This document shows, piece after piece, positions 1 through 5,856 of a stretch of 7,650 nt of DNA (within the stretch, counting starts at the first letter, position 1; every line of letters starts with the position of its first letter). This DNA comes from JAVBNO01 sp031551485 (GTDB taxonomy: Bacteria > Bacillota > Clostridia > Oscillospirales > Ruminococcaceae): assembly GCA_031551485.1 (NCBI GenBank), contig JAVBNO010000041.1, positions 1-7,650 of the forward strand. The letters are read 5' to 3'. The notes below the pieces were generated by a model. That model ran no database searches. It was not told the DNA's origin and saw only the letters and a program-made list of their open reading frames with translations. The position numbers and the translations under genes are program-made.

Positions 1-124
1 TGCCGGAGGGGCCATTGGCGGCCTCCAGCGTGCGGCTGGCCTGCGACTGCATCTCTCTTACCCGCCGCATGGCATCCTGCTGCATTCTGGTTAAGTCGCT
101 GTCACTGTAACGGCGCGGGGGCAT
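1..124 (-). CDS. Small protein of unknown function, N-terminal part only (cut by window edge)
   Basis: The first 41 codons of a minus-strand gene are visible, starting at ATG 124-122 and running off the left edge. The start overlaps the stop of the gene upstream in a TGATG arrangement, so translational coupling is likely. The visible part begins MPPRRYSDSD and continues as a basic, amphipathic helix-like stretch rich in Arg, Gln and Met, then reaches a Gly/Pro-containing region at the edge. There is no signal peptide or membrane segment in what is visible. I recall similar short proteins with an Arg-rich MPPRR-type start in Clostridia next to genes like the two upstream, but no function is known to me. 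The overlap and unbroken frame make it a real gene; its product cannot be named. Confidence 0.72.
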   Translation of the reverse strand, partial: MPPRRYSDSDLTRMQQDAMRRVREMQSQASRTLEAANGPSG

Positions 125-603
125 CAGCGGCCACCTCCAAACATCGAGAGCAGCCCACCTTCGGAAAAGAGGCCGCTTTCGCCCAGGGCGGGCAGCATTT
201 TAAAAATTTGCATCAGGCGGATGGCGTCGTCCACACGGTGGCCGCGCCCTTCGGTAAAGTGGGGCTTTAAGGCGCGCAGCAGTTCCACATTGTGATCGTT
301 TGTATTAAAGGCGCTCATCGCCGTTTGCAGCATACCCAGCATCTTGGGGTCGATGGCGGGCATAGAAGACGGCTGGGAAGGCGGTTCCTGGGGCATGTTT
401 TGTCCGTTTTGCAGACCGTTTAGCATTGAGGCAATGGCGGATATGTCAAAGTTGTTTGCATTTGACGAACTGGGGGCGGGGGGCTGGGACGGTCCCGTAT
501 CACCGCCTCCGTTTAACCCCAACGCCGCTGCCACTGTCCGCAGCTGATTCATGCCCTCTTCGCTGCCCAAAATTTCGCTTAAGCGGGCGGAGAGGTCATC
601 CAT
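124..603 (-). CDS. Conserved hypothetical protein, 159 aa, helical ends with a Pro/Ser/Gln-rich linker
   Basis: This is a cytoplasmic-type protein of unknown function. The start ATG at 603-601 has a GGGAGG ribosome binding site inside the last codons of the upstream gene, whose TAG stop lies only one base before this ATG. The stop overlaps the next gene's start. Residues 1-30 form a helical segment (MDDLSARLSEILGSEEG...). Residues about 31-84 are a low-complexity linker rich in Gly, Pro, Ser, Asn and Gln. Residues 86-140 are a second helical part with a basic/hydrophobic core around LLRALKPHF and DDAIRLMQIFKMLPAL. The C-terminus is Gly-rich (SMFGGGR). There is no signal peptide or transmembrane helix. 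I recognise the LKPHF...DDAIRLM pattern as a recurring clostridial hypothetical, but know no function. The shared layout with its neighbours suggests a three-protein set. Confidence 0.85.
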   Translation of the reverse strand: MDDLSARLSEILGSEEGMNQLRTVAAALGLNGGGDTGPSQPPAPSSSNANNFDISAIASMLNGLQNGQNMPQEPPSQPSSMPAIDPKMLGMLQTAMSAFNTNDHNVELLRALKPHFTEGRGHRVDDAIRLMQIFKMLPALGESGLFSEGGLLSMFGGGR

Positions 604-604
604 G

Positions 605-859
605 CTATTTGCCTCCCATCATTTTGCGCAAAATGTCTTTTGCCTGGGGGGAATTGAGAAGCTGATCCAGTGCTTTTGGATCGGTGAGCACTTTATTGAT
701 ATCCGCCGATTTATTGTTACCCAGCCGGTTTACGATCGAATCAAAAGAGCCGGACATCAACTGCTCTTTCAGTTTTGCGGGGGCAATACCTGCCTTTTGT
801 CCCACTGTCGCGAGCAGTGCGTCCAATTGCTCTTTGCTCAAACCAAAGTTGTTGTCCAA
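605..859 (-). CDS. Conserved small hypothetical protein, 84 aa, probable TTG start
   Basis: This is a small helical protein of unknown function and the first gene of a three-gene minus-strand block. I place the start at TTG 859-857, because an excellent ribosome binding site, AGGTGGTGA (873-865), sits five bases before it. The in-frame GTG codons further upstream (871 and 868) lie inside that site and cannot use it. From TTG the product starts MDNNFGLSKEQLDALL and ends DILRKMMGGK. It reads as several short amphipathic helices with no signal peptide, membrane segment or catalytic motif. Residues 57-67 (VLTDPKALDQL) resemble residues 11-21 of the next protein (ILGSEEGMNQL), and both end in a Gly-Gly-basic tail. 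The stop is one base from the next start, so the two are likely co-translated. Confidence 0.82.
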   Translation of the reverse strand: MDNNFGLSKEQLDALLATVGQKAGIAPAKLKEQLMSGSFDSIVNRLGNNKSADINKVLTDPKALDQLLNSPQAKDILRKMMGGK

Positions 860-864
860 AGAAG

Positions 865-873
865 TCACCACCT
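865..873 (-). promoter_or_regulatory. Strong ribosome binding site that fixes a TTG start
   Basis: On the minus strand these bases read AGGTGGTGA, close to the ideal anti-16S match, and are followed after CTTCT by TTG at 859-857. This spacing is optimal for TTG and impossible for the two upstream GTG codons, which overlap the site. Confidence 0.7.
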
Positions 874-874
874 A

Positions 875-903
875 TTCCAATTTTTATATATTTATGATAA
901 AAT
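875..903 (+). promoter_or_regulatory. Candidate promoter of the plus-strand phosphoesterase gene
   Basis: On the plus strand TTCCAA (875-880, a weak -35) is followed after 17 bases by TAAAAT (898-903, five of six to the -10 consensus). It overlaps the candidate minus-strand promoter, so the region may be a compact divergent promoter. The -35 match is poor, and the leader to the gene would be about 110 bases. Confidence 0.3.
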
Positions 904-914
904 ACGGGTGTCTA
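885..914 (-). promoter_or_regulatory. Candidate promoter of the small-protein operon
   Basis: On the minus strand a -35-like TAGACA (914-909) is followed after 18 bases by TATATA (890-885) in a very AT-rich stretch. It would start transcription near 878, giving a very short leader before the ribosome binding site. It is a plausible sigma-A promoter by match only. The AT-rich tract allows other registers, so exact boxes are uncertain. Confidence 0.38.
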
Positions 915-1019
915 TGCAGTGGATGGCGGATCGTTCTTTTCGGGTGTTTGCCGCCGTTTGCGCTTGTTGCAGCTTCTTCTTAAGCTGTTTCGTATCATTC
1001 TATTCAAGTGAGGGCCTTT

Positions 1020-1544
1020 ATGCGAATTATTGTGATGGCCGACAGTCACGGCGCCCTGGGGCGCGTTCGGCAAATTGTGGCGGACAACGCCGAGGCCAAT
1101 CTGTTTATCCATCTGGGCGACGGAGAGGACGAGTTTTGGCAGGTGGCCAAATTGCAGGAGGAAAATTCATCCTTACCAAAGGCGGCTGTGCGCGCCAAAT
1201 TTATCTCTGTAAAAGGCAATAACGACTTTTTTTCCGAATCCCCCAAGCTGGAGCTTATCAGCTGCGAGGGCGTTCGGATTTTGCTCACCCACGGCGACCG
1301 GCTGGGGGTTAAGTATTCCCTTGACCGCCTTTGTTTGGAGGGGCAGACCTACGACGCCAAAGTGGTGTTGTACGGCCACACCCACCGGGCCCGGGAGGAT
1401 TATGAGCAGGGCGTCTACTATTTGAATCCGGGCAGCGTGGCCGATTCCAGCCGCACGCCGGCGGGTTACATGATGTTGGATATCACCAAAGCAGGCATTG
1501 TGCCGGTGTTTCGTCAGGTGAATCCTTCACCGGATGAATATTAG
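1020..1544 (+). CDS. YfcE/MJ0936-family metallophosphoesterase, 174 aa
   Basis: This is a cytoplasmic, calcineurin-like metal-dependent phosphodiesterase of the small YfcE/MJ0936 family; the natural substrate is generally unknown. All expected metal and phosphate motifs are present in order: ADSHG (D8, H10), HLGDGEDE (D34), KGNND (N67), LTHGD (H91), YGHTH (H120, H122) and LNPGS (136-139). The length is normal for the family. I chose ATG 1020 because GTGAGGG lies five bases upstream and the protein then starts directly with the first beta strand MRIIVMADSHG; the upstream in-frame GTG 1008 falls within that site. In many Firmicutes this gene follows rph and a Ham1-type NTP pyrophosphatase gene; here neither is present and it appears to start its own transcript, divergent from the small-protein block. 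Confidence 0.93.
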   Translation: MRIIVMADSHGALGRVRQIVADNAEANLFIHLGDGEDEFWQVAKLQEENSSLPKAAVRAKFISVKGNNDFFSESPKLELISCEGVRILLTHGDRLGVKYSLDRLCLEGQTYDAKVVLYGHTHRAREDYEQGVYYLNPGSVADSSRTPAGYMMLDITKAGIVPVFRQVNPSPDEY

Positions 1545-1570
1545 CCGCCAGCTCAGAGGTGCACCCAAAG

Positions 1571-1591
1571 CCCGCGCCTTTGCCGCGCGGG
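1571..1591 (+). terminator. GC-rich hairpin between phosphoesterase and PHP genes (weak terminator or attenuator)
   Basis: CCCGCGC (1571-1577) pairs perfectly with GCGCGGG (1585-1591) across a 7-base loop and is followed by only three T residues. The short T run makes it a poor intrinsic terminator. It lies 19 bases before the ribosome binding site of the PHP gene, so it could reduce read-through or stabilise processed ends. Confidence 0.4.
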
Positions 1592-1624
1592 TTTCACAGT
1601 CTATTAAAGCAGGAGGAATCGCCG

Positions 1625-2926
1625 GTGGAAAGACAACCCGAGGAAATCCTCGCCGAGCAACTGAATGGACCCACGGCCGCCGGGCGGCTCAGCGCCCTTC
1701 GGCAGCTCAAGGCACTTTACGACGACGGCGCACTTGCCGCGCCTGTCGGCGTGGGCTGGGCTGTCAACAATCACATTCACACCACCTATTCTTTTTCCCC
1801 TTACTCACCCACCAAGGCCGCCTATATGGCCTGGGCCAGCGGGCTTGTCACCGCCGGCATTATGGATCATGACAGTGCGGCGGGTGCGTCCGAGTTCTCC
1901 GAAGCCGGGCGGATTTTGGGTATTGCCACCACCACGGGCATCGAGTGCCGGTGCACTTTGGACGGCACTCCTTTTGCCGGCATGAAACTGAACAGCCCCG
2001 ACCAAAAGTCAATGGCTTATCTGGCCCTGCACGGTATTCCCACCGGCAGCCTGGGGCGGGCGGAGGCGATATTTGCGCCCCGGCGGGAAATGCGCAACCG
2101 GCGCAACCGGGCTATGGTTGCGCGCATCAATGACCTGTTGCAGCATAAGGGCGTCACATTGGATTTTGACCGGGACGTGGCGCCGATTTCCCTTGTTCAT
2201 GAGGGCGGCAGTATCACCGAGCGGCATTTGCTGTGCGCGCTGGCGCAAAATCTGATTGCCAAAGCAGGCAGGGGGCAACCCCTTGTGGCGCTTTTGGCCG
2301 GGCTGGATATTGTTCCGCCGCCGGGGGTAGCCGCCAAACTTTTGGATGTGCAAACGCCCTATTACGAATATCACCTTATCGGCCTTTTAAAAAGCAGCCT
2401 TGTCAAACAGTTTTACATTCCGGCCACTGAGGAGCTTTTTACGGTGGCGGAAATTACCGGCCTTGCCAACGATTTAGGCGCCATTTGTGCCTACGCCTAT
2501 CTGGGAGATGTGACGGTTCAGACGGCGCAGGGCCCCCAAACCCAAGCATTTGAGGACGCTTTTTTGGACCGGTGGATTCCTTTTTTGGCGGCATCGGGCT
2601 TTCGGGGCGTCACTTATATGCCCTCCCGCAGTACGCCCGCCCAGTTGGCCCGCGCTGCCCAACTTTGCCAGGCCAGCGGCCTTTTCCAAATTTCCGGCGA
2701 GGACATTAACAGCCCTTCCCAAAGCTTTGTCTGCCAGGCGCTGTCGGAACCCCGGCTTTCCTACATGATCACTTCCACCTGGGCGCTTATCGGCCACGAA
2801 GAAGCCGCCAGCGCTGATCCCAGCAAAGGCATGTTCGCCCCGGACATCGTGGCAGCCACGCCGGACCTGGCAGCACGGATTGATTCTTTTGCCGCCCAAG
2901 CCAAGGCAGCCCACGGCGTACAATAA
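1625..2926 (+). CDS. PHP-domain metal-dependent hydrolase, 433 aa
   Basis: This is a probable cytoplasmic metallo-phosphoesterase of the PHP superfamily (the fold of histidinol phosphatase and of the polymerase PHP domain). The substrate cannot be read from sequence. The GTG start at 1625 is chosen because AGGAGG (1611-1616) lies eight bases upstream; an earlier in-frame GTG at 1559 lacks such a site and would put the GC-rich hairpin inside the gene. Motif I is NNHIHTTYSFSPYSP (H50, H52), then IMDHDS (D81-H82-D83) and GIECR (E107). Further conserved-looking parts are LVHEGGSITERHLLCAL (190-206) and SGEDINSPSQSF (358-368). The last stretch has Asp-x-Asn where many PHP proteins have Asp-x-His, which may be typical of this long subfamily. 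It has no membrane segment. The kinase gene follows after 51 bases, possibly in the same transcript. Confidence 0.87.
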   Translation: MERQPEEILAEQLNGPTAAGRLSALRQLKALYDDGALAAPVGVGWAVNNHIHTTYSFSPYSPTKAAYMAWASGLVTAGIMDHDSAAGASEFSEAGRILGIATTTGIECRCTLDGTPFAGMKLNSPDQKSMAYLALHGIPTGSLGRAEAIFAPRREMRNRRNRAMVARINDLLQHKGVTLDFDRDVAPISLVHEGGSITERHLLCALAQNLIAKAGRGQPLVALLAGLDIVPPPGVAAKLLDVQTPYYEYHLIGLLKSSLVKQFYIPATEELFTVAEITGLANDLGAICAYAYLGDVTVQTAQGPQTQAFEDAFLDRWIPFLAASGFRGVTYMPSRSTPAQLARAAQLCQASGLFQISGEDINSPSQSFVCQALSEPRLSYMITSTWALIGHEEAASADPSKGMFAPDIVAATPDLAARIDSFAAQAKAAHGVQ

Positions 2927-2977
2927 GTATCATACCCTCCATCCACACCTTTTTCGACATATTGTAGGAGACATTTC

Positions 2978-4387
2978 ATGATACAGCTGCTTAACAGTTT
3001 TTGGTTTTTAGACAGCGCGATGCCCAGTCTCGCTGTCATGCTTATGATCGGGCTGGGCCTTCGTTATGGTTATGCCTTGTTCTTTGGCAGTATCAACCCG
3101 GAAAAACCGGGGAAGCCGAAACTGTTTTTGTATTCTTTCTGTCTGTTTGCCATTTATGCCGTGCCCGCGCTCTGCCTGAGCGCCCTGTTGTCCACACATC
3201 CTGTATTTCCCTTTCTCAGCCTTTTGCTCGCGCTGCAATTTCCGCTTTTATTTTTTGCCAATTATTATTTTGTGCGTAAACTATCCGGCCTTTCGGTACA
3301 ACGAAGCATTTTTTGCGCCCAGTATTTATATCTCTTCTTTAATATCAGTATTTTGATATACCATGCCCTGCGACTCTTCTGCCTGCATCAATACAACGGA
3401 TTCACGCCCATTCCCACTTCCACCTATCATACCGTTGATATTTTGGCCCGGCTGGCCACCATTCCTTTTTGCGTTCTCGGCTACTATGCGCTTAAAAAAA
3501 TGCTGGGTGTTTTGCAAGTGTATACAGATTTTGGCCGTTTTCATTTGGCATCCCGCTCCGAAGCCAAGCCGATCGCCTTTTTTTGGGGATTCGTCACCTC
3601 CTTGGCCACCTATATCATCAGCACCGGCCTTTTGTTCTGGATGACCAACGATCCGGCGCATATCGCCCCCATTGCCATAACGTTGCTTCTCCTTTTGTCC
3701 GCGGGCATTTTACTCCTGTTCCTGTGGGATTTATACGGGCTTATGCAATCCAATCAAAAGCTTGGGCAAATGTATTTGAAATCGCTGAGCGATTCTATCG
3801 ACGAGTTTTCCGGCATTCGCCACGATTTGGCCAACCTGTTGCAGATTTATGACGGCTTCATCCGCCTTAAGGATTACGACAGTTTGGAAGAATACCATAA
3901 CCAAGTATTTGCCCACACCCGCTTTGCCGCCGACCGTTTGTTGGCGTTGCGGCAGCTGGAACGCAATCCTGTCATTTTGGGGCTTGTGTTGTCGGCGCTG
4001 GAAAAAGCGGACAACTGCTGTGTGGATTTTCATTTTCCTATGCCTACCTTCTTGCTTAATGACGTACCATTGGAATTTGACACAAGTCGCATCCTTTCCA
4101 TTTTGCTCAATAATGCTTTGGAGGCGGCCGAGCAAAGTGAAAAGCGGGTGGTGCGTTTTACCATCGAAAGAGAAGCCCAAAGCATCGTCTTTATCATTGC
4201 CAACACAACAGACACCAACGTGGACATCCCCCGAATTTTTCAAAAGGGCTATTCCACCAAAGAACAGCACCAGGGGCATGGGCTTTGGGAGGTTTCGAAG
4301 ATTGTTTCCCGCAGCGACGTCTATTCCATTCACTGCGAATGCCTGGAATATGTCTTTACCGCTTTTTTGCGGCTGAAGTTGAATTAA
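2978..4387 (+). CDS. AgrC-type GHKL sensor histidine kinase, 469 aa, no adjacent response regulator
   Basis: This is an inner-membrane sensor kinase of the GHKL/AgrC-VirS class, which normally phosphorylates a LytTR-type response regulator. The start ATG 2978 has GTAGGAGA six bases upstream. Residues about 10-252 hold roughly seven hydrophobic segments (near 14-35, 48-70, 77-98, 110-135, 153-175, 198-222 and 229-252), the usual sensor architecture. The phospho-acceptor box is SGIRHDLANLLQI with H282. The ATPase domain shows the N-box ILLNNALEAAE (N379), IANTTD (407-412), and the end box GYSTKEQHQGHGLWEVSKIV (424-443). The segment after the His box has NLL where AgrC-type kinases often have NHL. 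No regulator, peptide precursor or AgrB-like processing gene lies nearby, so its signal and partner are unknown. A strong terminator follows. Confidence 0.92.
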   Translation: MIQLLNSFWFLDSAMPSLAVMLMIGLGLRYGYALFFGSINPEKPGKPKLFLYSFCLFAIYAVPALCLSALLSTHPVFPFLSLLLALQFPLLFFANYYFVRKLSGLSVQRSIFCAQYLYLFFNISILIYHALRLFCLHQYNGFTPIPTSTYHTVDILARLATIPFCVLGYYALKKMLGVLQVYTDFGRFHLASRSEAKPIAFFWGFVTSLATYIISTGLLFWMTNDPAHIAPIAITLLLLLSAGILLLFLWDLYGLMQSNQKLGQMYLKSLSDSIDEFSGIRHDLANLLQIYDGFIRLKDYDSLEEYHNQVFAHTRFAADRLLALRQLERNPVILGLVLSALEKADNCCVDFHFPMPTFLLNDVPLEFDTSRILSILLNNALEAAEQSEKRVVRFTIEREAQSIVFIIANTTDTNVDIPRIFQKGYSTKEQHQGHGLWEVSKIVSRSDVYSIHCECLEYVFTAFLRLKLN

Positions 4388-4392
4388 CCGAC

Positions 4393-4419
4393 GCAAAAGC
4401 GGACAAAGTATGCTTTTGC
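4393..4419. repeat. Small inverted repeat just after the kinase gene
   Basis: GCAAAAGC (4393-4400) and GCTTTTGC (4412-4419) are perfect inverted copies separated by 11 bases. They start six bases after the kinase stop codon and precede the large terminator hairpin. As RNA this would be an 8-bp stem with no T-tract, so it is not a terminator alone; it may be an RNA 3'-end structure. Confidence 0.55.
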
Positions 4420-4434
4420 TGAAAGCGGAAGTGC

Positions 4435-4492
4435 TGACACACAAAAAAAGGAACTGTTCCCCTATCGGAGCAGTTCCTTTTTTTGTGTGTCA
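4435..4492. terminator. Long bidirectional intrinsic terminator between convergent genes
   Basis: The left arm 4435-4456 and right arm 4471-4492 are perfect reverse complements over 22 bases. The helix can extend inward by four more pairs, including one T-G wobble, leaving a loop of about six bases. The GC-richer core GGAACTG/CAGTTCC is flanked by A7 on the left and T7 on the right, so each strand ends its core stem with a U-run. It lies between the kinase stop (4387, plus) and the amidase stop (4499, minus), exactly where a two-way Rho-independent terminator is expected. Confidence 0.93.
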
Positions 4493-4498
4493 ATTTTG

Positions 4499-5782
4499 TT
4501 ACACGGCCAAGGACAAAGGACGAAGCAGGCGCATTTCCACATCCACAATGTCGGAGTAGTAAACAAAGCAGCCGGGAGAATTTTGGGCCAGCATCAGGGT
4601 GTCTTTGTCCACCACAATCAAGCTGTGGTCAAAGTCATCCGATCGTTCTTGGGCGCTGCTTTCGGCCGCGGGGCGGGAAGAGCGAACCGCCCGGGTTTGG
4701 ATGACGTCGCCGGGCATCAGTTCCGATATGCCGCCCAGCTGGCGGCTGCGAAAGCCGCCGACGCCGGTGGCGTAATCCCAAAAGTAGTTGACGTTTTCCC
4801 AGGCGGGGGCACCTCCCCCTTCGCCGGCAAACCAGCTGTCGGTCATCCGGGTGCCGGGGGCCAGGTCGGCGGGGGTGCCGCTGCCAAAGCCGTACCAAAC
4901 GCACTGGGAAATGAAATTGGCGCAGTTGCCCATCCAGTCGCCAATGTTGTAAAAAGCGGGGTTGGGGGTTTCGGTAAAGCGGCGGGCGTAATCGGCGGCA
5001 TAGGCCCCGGTGTAAGCAAGGGCACCGGCCGACGCCGGTTCGCTTGGGGCAGCTGCCGGGGCAGGGGCAAATTCCTGTTTTAGGGCGGCCAGCATGGCGG
5101 CCTCGTCGGGGACGGCAGGCGGCTGGCCAAAGCGGAAGCGGCGCACAGCGCCGGGGTAATAATGAAACAGCACCTGCCACTGGCCGTTTACCTCCCGCAG
5201 GTGTATGGTTTGCTGGGTGTTCAGGGCCAGCATGGGGGGATAGGCCTTGCCCGGTTCGCCGGTTATCACAAAATGCACTGTCGTTTCGGGAAAGTTGCGG
5301 GCATTTTCCGCCGCGGTGGACAGCTCCTCCGGGGTGGCTCGCCGGCGCCAAAAATCGAGCCTGTCGTCTTCCAGCTCTTCTTCGGTCAGCCAGGTGATTT
5401 GGTAAGGAAACTGGCGGGTTTCGACATAGCAAAGATTGTTTTCCTGCAAAAGGCGGCGGCGCTGAAGCAGCGTTTGCAGCCAAATGTTCACATTGCGGTT
5501 CCACTCTTCATCCATGGACACAATGCTGGATATGTCGATGTATGTATTGGTGGCGTAAGCCCTGTACAGTTGGGCCAAATAAGCCTCCACTGTCTCTTGA
5601 GGCGAAAGGATGCCGGGGGGCGTATACACCTGTGATTGTGAAGTGGTAAGCTCCTCCATGCCCGGCAAGGCGGATAAGTCGCTTTCACTGTGGCCGGCGG
5701 GCGCGGCGGGGCCACAGCCTGCCAGCGCGATGATACAAACACACAGCCAGACGGCCAGGGTTCGCAACGTTCCTTTGTGCAA
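4499..5782 (-). CDS. Lipoprotein with C-terminal Amidase_6-type domain, 427 aa
   Basis: This is a predicted membrane-anchored, extracytoplasmic protein with a putative cysteine amidohydrolase domain; the substrate is unproven, cell-wall peptides being one possibility. The start is TTG 5782-5780, with AGGGGTGAGG four bases upstream. Residues 1-22 are a lipoprotein signal peptide ending in the lipobox LAGC (C23). Residues about 60-235 form an N-terminal region (VEAYLAQLYRAY..., FPYQITWL, QWQVLFHYY) like that preceding Amidase_6 domains in other clostridial proteins. After an Ala/Pro-rich linker (237-256), the Amidase_6 part has YAADYARRF, NPAFYNIGDWMGNCANFISQ with candidate nucleophile C287, WENVNYFWDY (328-337), PGDVIQ and DHSLIVV (H386). 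The usual DCTNF is NCANF here. It lies 74 bases downstream of another lipoprotein gene on the same strand. Confidence 0.9.
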   Translation of the reverse strand: MHKGTLRTLAVWLCVCIIALAGCGPAAPAGHSESDLSALPGMEELTTSQSQVYTPPGILSPQETVEAYLAQLYRAYATNTYIDISSIVSMDEEWNRNVNIWLQTLLQRRRLLQENNLCYVETRQFPYQITWLTEEELEDDRLDFWRRRATPEELSTAAENARNFPETTVHFVITGEPGKAYPPMLALNTQQTIHLREVNGQWQVLFHYYPGAVRRFRFGQPPAVPDEAAMLAALKQEFAPAPAAAPSEPASAGALAYTGAYAADYARRFTETPNPAFYNIGDWMGNCANFISQCVWYGFGSGTPADLAPGTRMTDSWFAGEGGGAPAWENVNYFWDYATGVGGFRSRQLGGISELMPGDVIQTRAVRSSRPAAESSAQERSDDFDHSLIVVDKDTLMLAQNSPGCFVYYSDIVDVEMRLLRPLSLAV

Positions 5783-5819
5783 ATGACCTCACCCCTTTGC
5801 AAGCGCACAATATAGATAT

Positions 5820-5840
5820 CATAATCATAGACCGATTATG
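5820..5840. promoter_or_regulatory. Perfect inverted repeat upstream of the amidase gene (possible operator)
   Basis: CATAATC (5820-5826) and GATTATG (5834-5840) are perfect inverted copies with a 7-base spacer. The dyad lies in the AT-rich 74-base gap between the two lipoprotein genes, 38 bases upstream of the TTG start. AT-rich dyads of this size are typical regulator sites, but no convincing -35/-10 pair is visible beside it, so regulatory use is inference. Confidence 0.4.
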
Positions 5841-5856
5841 TGACGAAACCGTGAAG

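Noticed and set aside
970..987. Inverted repeat CAGCTT-N6-AAGCTG before the phosphoesterase gene
   Set aside because: It is only six pairs with no T-run and no clear promoter relation; a repeat this short is expected by chance.
551..1222. A 223-residue open frame on the plus strand
   Set aside because: It runs antisense to the small genes and across the phosphoesterase start in another frame. The translation is Cys/Arg-rich without a family pattern, and there is no ribosome binding site; it is a shadow frame.
1559..1624. A 22-residue extension of the PHP protein from GTG 1559
   Set aside because: It lacks a good ribosome binding site and spans the GC-rich hairpin, whereas GTG 1625 has AGGAGG at eight bases.
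3731..4444. A 237-residue open frame antisense to the kinase ATPase domain
   Set aside because: The kinase motifs are intact on the opposite strand and the antisense translation has no recognisable domain; it also runs into the terminator stem.
4635..5504. A 289-residue minus-strand frame overlapping the amidase gene in another frame
   Set aside because: The translation is Arg/Pro/His-rich, typical of a shifted GC-rich frame, while the amidase frame carries a signal peptide and domain motifs.
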